From NCBI GenBank assembly GCA_947258465.1, contig CAMYIQ010000216.1:1-5164 (forward strand): a stretch of 5,164 nucleotides of DNA. The letters run 5' to 3'. The DNA is from an uncultured Erythrobacter sp. (GTDB lineage Bacteria; Pseudomonadota; Alphaproteobacteria; Sphingomonadales; Sphingomonadaceae). Numbering within the stretch: position 1 is the stretch's first letter; every line of letters starts with the position of its first letter. The notes beneath the pieces are model-generated. The model was not told where the DNA came from, searched no databases, and worked only from the letters and a program-made list of their open reading frames with translations. This document shows positions 1 through 4,989 of this stretch, in pieces. A program made the translations under genes and the position numbers.

Positions 1-43
1 CCTCCCGGCCACCCATGCACTATCCTATTGCGTGGCCGGGAGG
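1..43. repeat. Perfect 12-bp inverted repeat with 19-nt spacer (hairpin candidate)
   Basis: The first 12 bases (cctcccggccac) are matched exactly by their reverse complement at 32-43 (gtggccgggagg), with 19 nt between. An RNA copy could form a very GC-rich stem. On the plus strand the right arm is followed by more G-rich sequence, not a T tract, so it does not look like a standard intrinsic terminator in that direction. On the minus strand the flank that would carry the T tract lies outside the window. It could be a transcription end for whatever lies to the left, a dispersed intergenic palindrome, or an operator. The arms might extend further left than can be seen. Confidence 0.6.
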
Positions 44-101
44 GGGAGCGGGCCGGTGCCGGAAATTTGATAGCAAGCCCATGCCAGCGGCAATGCTGCG
101 A

Positions 102-113
102 TGCAACGTTGCA
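102..113. promoter_or_regulatory. Perfect 12-bp palindrome, possible operator upstream of the transporter operon
   Basis: The sequence tgcaacgttgca equals its own reverse complement over all 12 bases and lies 59 nt before the permease start codon. A central CG flanked by AA and TT is typical of LacI-family operator half-sites, which is general knowledge and not proof here. It may bind a dimeric regulator of the operon. No regulator gene is visible in the window, and one 12-bp palindrome in a short intergenic region could be chance. Confidence 0.35.
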
Positions 114-135
114 GGTGATCCGCGTCGATCGCCGC

Positions 136-164
136 TTGGCAAGCGACTGATTTCCCCGCATACC
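136..164 (+). promoter_or_regulatory. Weak sigma70-like promoter candidate for the transporter operon
   Basis: TTGGCA at 136-141 matches five of six bases of the -35 consensus. After 17 nt, CATACC at 159-164 matches only three of six of the -10 consensus. If real, transcription would start at about 171-173, on or next to the permease ATG. The message would then be nearly leaderless, consistent with the lack of a Shine-Dalgarno sequence before this ATG. The -10 match is poor, so this is a suggestion only. Confidence 0.2.
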
Positions 165-172
165 GCGCCGCG

Positions 173-1285
173 ATGGGTGGTATTGCCGAATACGAATTGG
201 TCGAGGGGGACGACGGGGGCACGGTGCTGGCCCTGTCCGGGCCCTATCTGGTGTCCACCATCGGCGCGATCGATCGGGATTTGCGCGCGCTCGAAGGGCC
301 GATCGCCAGAATCGATCTGGCTGCCGTGAGCGAAATCGACACGGTGGGGGCATGGACGGCGACCAGCCTGTCCGCCGCGCATGAAGCCGAGATCGCGGGG
401 GCGAGCGAGCGGGCCGAACGCCTGATCGCGGCGTTGAAGAATGTGCGCGCGGAAGAAGAAATCGCCGCGCCGCGCCTGCCGGTATGGGAACGCGTGCCGC
501 AGGCCATAGGCGAAAAGATGGCCAATGCGCGCATGGGCGCTTACGGCGTGGTCGGTTTTCTCGGCGCGCTGCTGGTGGCGTTTGCCGGCCTGATACGTCA
601 TCCGAGCCGGTTCCGCTGGCTTGCGCTGGTCCGTCAGCTCGAACTGGTGGGCGTATCGGCGCTTCCGATCGTCGGCCTGATGAGCTTCCTGATCGGCATC
701 GTCATCGCGCAGCAGGGTGCGGTGCAGCTTGCGCAGTTCGGTGCGGAGACGCTGACCGTCAATCTGGTCGGCCGGATCACCCTGCGCGAACTGGGCGTGT
801 TGATGACCGCGATCATGGTGGCCGGCCGTTCGGGCAGCGCCTTTGCCGCGCAGATCGGCACCATGCGCCTGACCGAGGAGGTCGACGCGATGCAGACTAT
901 CGGCATTTCGCCGATGGAAGCGCTGGTCGTCCCGCGCATTCTCGCCGCCATTTTGATGATGCCGCTGCTGGGCTTCTATTCCGCCGGCGTCGCGATCATC
1001 GGCGGGGCCTTCGTGGGCCAGTTCATGCTCGGGATACCGTTCTGGACATTCCTGTCGCGCATCCAGGACGTGGTGCCGATTTACGATCTGTGGGTCGGCT
1101 TGCTCAAGGCGCCGGTCTTCGGCCTGATCGTGGCCCTGGCGGGCTGTTATCACGGGATGAAGGTCAAGGGGAATTCCGAAGATGTCGGGCTGCGCACGAC
1201 GATGGCGGTGGTCACGGGCATCTTCGCGGTCATCGTGATCGATGCCTTCTTCGCGGTGTTCTTTACCGAGATCGGGTGGGGCTGA
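173..1285 (+). CDS. mlaE: MlaE-type ABC lipid transporter permease with fused N-terminal STAS domain
   Basis: This 370-residue integral inner-membrane subunit belongs to an MCE-type ABC transporter that moves phospholipids or other hydrophobic molecules between the envelope membranes. Residues about 5-90 look like a STAS domain, with the EIDTVGA motif at 54-60 matching the Asp-Thr-x-Gly region of MlaB; in E. coli that domain is the separate protein MlaB. The MlaE permease domain fills about 105-370, with hydrophobic segments near 121-141, 158-180, 251-275, 308-325 and 343-365. The family signature is clear: RELG at 205-208, MVAGRSGSAFAAQIGTM at 215-231 and LTEEVDAMQTIG at 233-244, the latter being the cytoplasmic region expected to contact the ATPase. 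The ATG at 173 is the only start after an in-frame stop at 116-118 that keeps the whole STAS domain; it has no obvious Shine-Dalgarno sequence. The stop overlaps the ATPase start by one base. The closest functional analogue known to me is LinK of Sphingobium. Confidence 0.93.
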   Translation: MGGIAEYELVEGDDGGTVLALSGPYLVSTIGAIDRDLRALEGPIARIDLAAVSEIDTVGAWTATSLSAAHEAEIAGASERAERLIAALKNVRAEEEIAAPRLPVWERVPQAIGEKMANARMGAYGVVGFLGALLVAFAGLIRHPSRFRWLALVRQLELVGVSALPIVGLMSFLIGIVIAQQGAVQLAQFGAETLTVNLVGRITLRELGVLMTAIMVAGRSGSAFAAQIGTMRLTEEVDAMQTIGISPMEALVVPRILAAILMMPLLGFYSAGVAIIGGAFVGQFMLGIPFWTFLSRIQDVVPIYDLWVGLLKAPVFGLIVALAGCYHGMKVKGNSEDVGLRTTMAVVTGIFAVIVIDAFFAVFFTEIGWG

Positions 1286-2193
1286 TGGCACAGGACGAAA
1301 CCGGGCGCGAACTGGGCCACCACGAACGCTATCGCGGCGAACATCCGATCATTGTCGAAGGGCTGAAGACGGCTTTCGGCCCGCAGGTCGTCCATCAGGA
1401 CCTCGATCTCAAGGTCAGGCGCGGCGAAATTCTCGGCGTGGTCGGCGGCTCGGGTACGGGCAAATCGGTGCTGATGCGCGCGATCATCGGGCTGCAGACC
1501 CCGACGGAAGGCGAGGTGAGCGTGTTCGGACGCTCGATCGCCGGGAGCGATCCGCAGCAGGAGATCGGCATTCGCAATCGCTGGGGCGTGCTGTTCCAGG
1601 GCGGGGCGCTGTTCAGTACGCTGACGGTGGGCGAAAACGTCGAAGTGCCGCTGAAGCAGTTCTATCCCGACATCGAACCCGAACTGCGCCATGAAATCGC
1701 GCGCTACAAGGTGGTGCTTTCGGGCCTGCCGGAAGAAGCGGTCAGCAAATACCCTTCCGAACTGTCGGGCGGCATGAAAAAGCGCGCCGGCCTCGCGCGG
1801 GCGCTGGCGCTCGATCCGGAACTGCTGTTTCTGGACGAACCGACCGCCGGGCTCGACCCGATCGGCGCCGCGGCGTTCGACCGGTTGACCCTGGAACTCA
1901 AGGAAACGCTGGGGCTGACCGTGTTCCTCATTACGCACGATCTCGATACGTTGCACGAGATCTGCGACCGGGTGGCGGTGATCGCCGACAAGAAGGTGAT
2001 CGCGGTCGATACGGTCCCCAATCTGATGGAACTCGATCACCCCTGGATACAAGAATATTTCAACGGTCCGCGCGGACGCGCCGCGCTGACCGCCCAAGCG
2101 CTCGACGAATTGCGCAAGCATATGGACGAGCCCGTGGCGGCACATGCGGTCAAAGCGTTGGACAAAGCGAATTCGAAGAAGGATAAGGCGTAG
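1285..2193 (+). CDS. mlaF: MlaF-type ABC transporter ATP-binding protein
   Basis: This 302-residue cytoplasmic ATPase should drive the MlaE-type permease. All nucleotide-binding motifs are intact: Walker A GGSGTGKS at 54-61, Q-loop glutamine 105 in VLFQGGALF, ABC signature LSGGM at 160-164, Walker B LLFLDEP at 180-186 with catalytic Glu185, D-loop AGLDP at 188-192 and switch histidine 218 in LITHDL. The GALFSTLTVGENV stretch after the Q-loop and KKRAGLARALA after the signature are typical of MlaF/Ttg2A ATPases rather than general importers. After the core, PWIQEYFNGPRGRAA (253-267) resembles the MlaF C-terminal segment that packs on the partner subunit, and a charged lysine-rich tail ends the protein. 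The ATG shares its A with the permease stop (TGATG), indicating translational coupling. The longer frame open upstream of this ATG lies inside mlaE and is not part of the protein. LinL of Sphingobium is the equivalent subunit. Confidence 0.95.
   Translation: MAQDETGRELGHHERYRGEHPIIVEGLKTAFGPQVVHQDLDLKVRRGEILGVVGGSGTGKSVLMRAIIGLQTPTEGEVSVFGRSIAGSDPQQEIGIRNRWGVLFQGGALFSTLTVGENVEVPLKQFYPDIEPELRHEIARYKVVLSGLPEEAVSKYPSELSGGMKKRAGLARALALDPELLFLDEPTAGLDPIGAAAFDRLTLELKETLGLTVFLITHDLDTLHEICDRVAVIADKKVIAVDTVPNLMELDHPWIQEYFNGPRGRAALTAQALDELRKHMDEPVAAHAVKALDKANSKKDKA
2185..2188 (+). promoter_or_regulatory. Ribosome binding site for the MCE gene
   Basis: AAGG lies 9 nt before the ATG at 2198, inside the last codons of the ATPase gene, and a second purine-rich stretch (gaagaagga) sits just upstream. 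It supports ATG 2198 over the in-frame ATG at 2144, which would add 18 residues ahead of the membrane anchor. Confidence 0.5.
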
Positions 2194-2197
2194 CTCA

Positions 2198-3148
2198 ATG
2201 GAAACGCGGGCAAATCACGTTTGGGTGGGGGCGGTGACACTGCTGATCCTCGGCGCGCTCGCGCTGTTTATCGTCTGGCTCGCGCGGCTCGGCGGCGGGG
2301 CGCAGAACGAATACGACATCTTCTTCAAGCAATCGGTCGCCGGGCTTGCCAATGGCAGCTCGGTCGATTTCGCCGGGGTGCCGGTGGGGCAGGTGAACGA
2401 AATCGTGCTGTGGGACAAGGATCCCGAATTCGTCCGCGTGCGGATCAAGGTGCAGGAAAGCGTACCCATTCTGGTCGGCACCACGGCCACGATCCAGGGC
2501 AGCTTTACCGGCGTTTCGACGATCACCCTCGATGGCGCGCGCAGCGGTGCCCCCCCGATTTCCTGCGAAACGACCGCCTGTACCGAAGGTGTGCCGATCA
2601 TCCCGCCGACCACGGGTGGCGGTTTCGGTGCCGTTCTCGCCAGCGCGCCGCTCCTGCTCGAACGCCTGGCCACGCTGACCGAGCGGTTGACCATGCTGTT
2701 GAGCGATCGCAATCAGGAAGAAATTTCGCAGATTCTCGCCAATACCAATGCGGCCAGTGCGGGCTTCGCGGCGGCTGCCCCGCAGATGGAGCGGACCATG
2801 GCCGAATTGCAGGTGACGCTGCGCGAGGCGAGCGAGGCGCTCGACCAGTTCGAACAGGTCACCGCCACGACGGATCGCATCCTCAACGAGGAAGGCGAGG
2901 CCATCGCCAAGGATCTGCGGTCGACGCTCAAATCGGCGAGCGGCGCGGCCAAGGCGCTCGAGGACACTTTGAACGACGCGCGGCCGGCCACCAAGCAGCT
3001 CACCGAAAGCACGCTTCCCGCGGCCGAAGCCACGCTGAAGGACCTGCGCGCCACCAGCAAGGCTTTGCGGGGCGTGACCGAAAAGCTCGACGAGCAGGGA
3101 GCCGGCGCGCTGCTTTCGAACCAGCCGCTGCCCGATTACAAGCCGTGA
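2198..3148 (+). CDS. mlaD: MlaD-type MCE-domain protein with long helical C-terminal extension
   Basis: This 316-residue substrate-binding subunit is anchored in the inner membrane, with the bulk in the periplasm. Residues about 8-30 form one transmembrane helix. The MCE domain follows at about 37-115, recognisable from VAGLANGSSVDFAGVPVGQV (47-66) and FTGVSTITLDG (103-113). Such domains form hexameric rings with a hydrophobic central pore that passes lipid. A proline- and glycine-rich linker (about 118-147) holds two cysteines, 123 and 128. Residues about 150-300 are alanine-, leucine- and glutamate-rich and look mostly helical or coiled coil, with prolines at 195, 263 and 274. E. coli MlaD is only about 183 residues, so this is the longer form with a C-terminal helical region, as in LinM and the mycobacterial Mce proteins. 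ATG 2198 is chosen because it has a ribosome binding site and places a short charged segment before the helix. It starts 4 nt after the ATPase stop. Confidence 0.92.
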   Translation: METRANHVWVGAVTLLILGALALFIVWLARLGGGAQNEYDIFFKQSVAGLANGSSVDFAGVPVGQVNEIVLWDKDPEFVRVRIKVQESVPILVGTTATIQGSFTGVSTITLDGARSGAPPISCETTACTEGVPIIPPTTGGGFGAVLASAPLLLERLATLTERLTMLLSDRNQEEISQILANTNAASAGFAAAAPQMERTMAELQVTLREASEALDQFEQVTATTDRILNEEGEAIAKDLRSTLKSASGAAKALEDTLNDARPATKQLTESTLPAAEATLKDLRATSKALRGVTEKLDEQGAGALLSNQPLPDYKP

Positions 3149-3152
3149 GAGG
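3147..3152 (+). promoter_or_regulatory. Ribosome binding site for the lipoprotein gene
   Basis: GAGAGG overlaps the MCE gene's stop codon and lies 7 nt before ATG 3160. It fixes the lipoprotein start immediately ahead of a well-formed signal peptide. Confidence 0.55.
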
Positions 3153-3159
3153 CACAAGC

Positions 3160-3744
3160 ATGAACAGCACTTTCAAACTCGCCGCGCTGGCTCCGGTCCT
3201 GTTGCTGGGCGGTTGCCTCAGTCTGGGCGGCGAAGTCCCCGACAGCCTGTTGACCCTCACCCCCACCGCTTCGGCGCCCGCCGGTTCCGGCGGTGGCGAA
3301 GCGCGGGAAGGGGCGCTGATCATCGCGGAATTCGAAGTGCCCAAGGCGCTCGATGTCACCCGCGTACCGGTGCAGGTCACCGATACGCAGATGGCCTATC
3401 TTCAGGATGCAGTATGGGTCGAACGCCCCGCGCGCCTGTTCGGGCGCCTGGTTGCGGAAACCATCCGCACCCGGTCGAACCGCGTGGTCATCGATGGCGA
3501 CGATCCGGGGGTGGGTACAAGCGACCGGTTGCACGGTTCGCTGCGCGCCTTCGGCTACGATGCGCGCACGCGCGAAGCCGTGGTTACGCTCGATGCCGTT
3601 CGCAATTCGAGCGATTCGGCAGTGAGCACCCGCCGCTTCGAGGCCCGGGTGCCGGTCGCCGCTCCGGAAACGGCATTCGTGGGTCCGGCGCTCAACGAAG
3701 CGGCCAACGACGTAGCCGGACAGGTCGCCGACTGGATCGGCTGA
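3160..3744 (+). CDS. ABC-type transport auxiliary lipoprotein (PqiC/LinN-like)
   Basis: This 194-residue predicted lipoprotein starts with a signal peptide: Lys6, a hydrophobic stretch to about 16, and lipobox LGGC at 16-19, so Cys19 would be lipidated. Residue 20 is Leu rather than Asp, which favours sorting to the outer membrane by the usual Lol rule. The mature part fits the ABC_trans_aux family (PqiC/LinN group): a strand region IIAEFEVPKALDV (54-66), the family-typical MAYLQDAVWVERPARLFGRL (78-97), RVVIDGD (108-114), and a C-terminal helix NEAANDVAGQVADWI (179-193). Family members partner with MCE proteins at the outer membrane; PqiC works with PqiB, and LinN with LinKLM. As the last gene of the transporter operon, 11 nt after the MCE gene, it probably receives or docks the MCE extension and takes the place of soluble MlaC and MlaA, neither of which is seen here. 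Family membership rests on motif resemblance and context. Confidence 0.85.
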   Translation: MNSTFKLAALAPVLLLGGCLSLGGEVPDSLLTLTPTASAPAGSGGGEAREGALIIAEFEVPKALDVTRVPVQVTDTQMAYLQDAVWVERPARLFGRLVAETIRTRSNRVVIDGDDPGVGTSDRLHGSLRAFGYDARTREAVVTLDAVRNSSDSAVSTRRFEARVPVAAPETAFVGPALNEAANDVAGQVADWIG

Positions 3745-3748
3745 GGTG

Positions 3749-4291
3749 TCAGACGGGTTCCAACGCGCGGTGTGGTAGGGGCGGAAGCTCCACTGTGATC
3801 GTATTGCCGGGGCCGATTGCGCCGCTCGTCAAAACTATGGCCATGACTCCGGCCTTGCGCACGAGGGACCCTTCGCGAGATTTCTCCAGCACAGCCGATA
3901 GCAAGCCGGGCCGAAATGCCTCGATTTGCGCGCAGGGATTGCGCAGACCCGTGATTTCAAGCCGGGCGCCCGAAGGTAAGATCGTCAGAATGGTGCCGCG
4001 CGGCAGCGCGAGCACATCGATTCCGATGGTGAGGATGTTTTCACCCAGATCGCCTGGCTCGACCGCAAAGCCGCGTTCGCGCAGCTCGGTCAGAAGTTCG
4101 GCGTGGATCAGATGGACCTGTCGCAGGTTGGGCTGGTTCGGATCGACGCGCATTCGCGACCGATGTTTGACGGTGCGACCGGCATGCGCATCCCCCGCGA
4201 CACCGTGTCCTGCGACGATATCGATCCTGTCGCGAACCGTCTTCGAGAAACCATGGCCCGAACTCGCCGCAACGGTCAGGACACGCGGCAC
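3749..4291 (-). CDS. MOSC domain-containing protein
   Basis: This is a 180-residue stand-alone MOSC protein, the fold named after molybdenum cofactor sulfurase C-termini. Family members bind sulfur or metal-sulfur cofactors through a conserved cysteine, and several are linked to molybdenum cofactor enzymes or detoxification of N-hydroxylated compounds; the substrate here cannot be told. Visible motifs are GVAGDAHAG (30-38), RQVHLIHAEL (57-66), PGDLGENI (79-86), the conserved cysteine in GLRNPCAQI (Cys120), and GVMAIVLTSGAIGPGNTI (148-165). I choose the GTG at 4291-4289: it is the only usable start between the preceding gene's stop and the conserved N-terminal strand, giving MPRVLTVAASSGHGFSK. 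An ATG far upstream in the same frame (4846) would translate the chaperone gene out of frame and is not credible. There is no clear Shine-Dalgarno sequence. The GTG is 5 nt after the chaperone stop, so translation is probably coupled. It is the last gene of the minus-strand cluster. Confidence 0.88.
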   Translation of the reverse strand: MPRVLTVAASSGHGFSKTVRDRIDIVAGHGVAGDAHAGRTVKHRSRMRVDPNQPNLRQVHLIHAELLTELRERGFAVEPGDLGENILTIGIDVLALPRGTILTILPSGARLEITGLRNPCAQIEAFRPGLLSAVLEKSREGSLVRKAGVMAIVLTSGAIGPGNTITVELPPLPHRALEPV

Positions 4292-4296
4292 CGGAT

Positions 4297-4989
4297 TTAC
4301 CGCGCCAACCGCGCGAATTCTTTCGCCTTGAGGAAGCTGTCGAGCTTCTTCGCGCGGCGATCGGCGGCTTCCTCGTCTTCGCCCCATTGCGCGGTTTGCC
4401 AGTCTTCCTCGAGATTGGCGGCGGCCCAGAGCTGCTCGCCATCGGCATCGTCTTCCAGCGCCGCAAGGCCGATGCAGAGCGAGGCGGCGAGCGAGGTAAG
4501 CTGTTCGAGCGCCGTGAGAGTGAAAGCGTCGAGTCTTTCGAGCCGGGTGGAAAGGCGGTCCAGCGTTTGTGGCGATTGCGGTCTGGCCAGGATGCCGCTG
4601 ACGCGTTCGAGCTTCACCCCCTCGCGCGCTTCCATCGCTTCGACCAACGGGTCCCACATCTCGCGCTGGCGGTGCCATAGCGGTTCGTCCGGATCGGCGC
4701 GGTAACACAGCGTATCGGTGTCCGCGTAACGCAGCATTTTTTCGACGATCTCGCTTCGCGATTCGGGCACCACATCGAGAGCGTAATCGACCATGTCGCG
4801 GAAGACGAAGCGCGCGGGGTCGATCGTGTCGCCCTGCGCCGCCCATTCATCGGCGAGCGCCCGGGCGAGGCTGCGCGATCCGACCGTCTGCGGTCTGCCC
4901 CCCTGGGTCTTGATCGGCCGCCCGTCGAGAGCGACGGTATGGCCCGCCTCGCTCGTCTCGACCGTGACATCCTTGTAGAAACGCTTCAC
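4297..4989 (-). CDS. Atp12-family F1-ATP synthase assembly chaperone
   Basis: This 230-residue protein is of the ATP12 family. In mitochondria Atp12 binds free F1 alpha subunit and prevents its aggregation until the alpha-beta hexamer forms; alphaproteobacterial members are presumed to do the same in the cytoplasm. Recognisable segments are the N-terminal KRFYKDV (2-8), VALDGRPIKT (19-28), LADEWAAQGDTIDP (45-58), the highly typical YADTDTLCYRADPDEPLWHR (88-107) with WDPLVEAM (112-119), and C-terminal LEEDWQTAQWGEDEEAADRR (193-212), which corresponds to the conserved Trp-Gly-x-Asp-Glu-Glu region. Length fits bacterial members. The start is GTG (4989-4987), supported by a GGAG 9 nt upstream and by the position of the KRFYK motif. 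The GTG overlaps the previous gene's TGA (GTGA). ATP synthase genes are not in the window, so the chaperone stands apart from its client here. Confidence 0.92.
   Translation of the reverse strand: MKRFYKDVTVETSEAGHTVALDGRPIKTQGGRPQTVGSRSLARALADEWAAQGDTIDPARFVFRDMVDYALDVVPESRSEIVEKMLRYADTDTLCYRADPDEPLWHRQREMWDPLVEAMEAREGVKLERVSGILARPQSPQTLDRLSTRLERLDAFTLTALEQLTSLAASLCIGLAALEDDADGEQLWAAANLEEDWQTAQWGEDEEAADRRAKKLDSFLKAKEFARLAR

Noticed and set aside
67..97. TTGATA at 67-72 as a -35 element with a -10 near 90-97
   Set aside because: No acceptable -10 hexamer is found at 16-19 nt spacing; the best window (aatgct) is a poor match.
25..222. Minus-strand 65-codon open frame that could be a divergent small protein
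   Set aside because: It begins inside the permease gene, runs through both the palindrome and most of the upstream region, and shows no ribosome binding site or convincing domain.
15..329. Plus-strand open frame starting in the left intergenic region
   Set aside because: It overlaps the permease start out of frame, and its translation is rich in Pro, Arg and Trp with no family resemblance. The left non-coding stretch (1-172) holds no gene I can support.
20..1291. Long open frame antisense to the permease gene (423 codons)
   Set aside because: Its product is rich in His, Arg, Asp and Gln with no recognisable domain, as expected from the complement of a GC-rich membrane-protein gene. The opposite strand has a clear MlaE family protein.
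1150..2145. Long open frame antisense to the ATPase gene
   Set aside because: Low-complexity His/Arg-rich translation without domains; it lies opposite an intact ABC ATPase with all motifs.
3897..3907. An 11-base string (gatagcaagcc) shared by the upstream region (69-79) and the MOSC gene
   Set aside because: Only 11 bases in two unrelated contexts, with one copy inside a coding region; no flanking similarity suggests a repeat family.
3213..4331. Plus-strand open frame spanning the convergent junction
   Set aside because: It is out of frame with the lipoprotein gene and antisense to the MOSC gene, with a low-complexity Arg/Ser-rich product.
4292..4846. Extended N-terminus for the MOSC protein from an ATG at 4846
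   Set aside because: This stretch is the Atp12 gene read out of frame; the translation is Arg-rich with no homology, while the MOSC domain begins right after GTG 4291.
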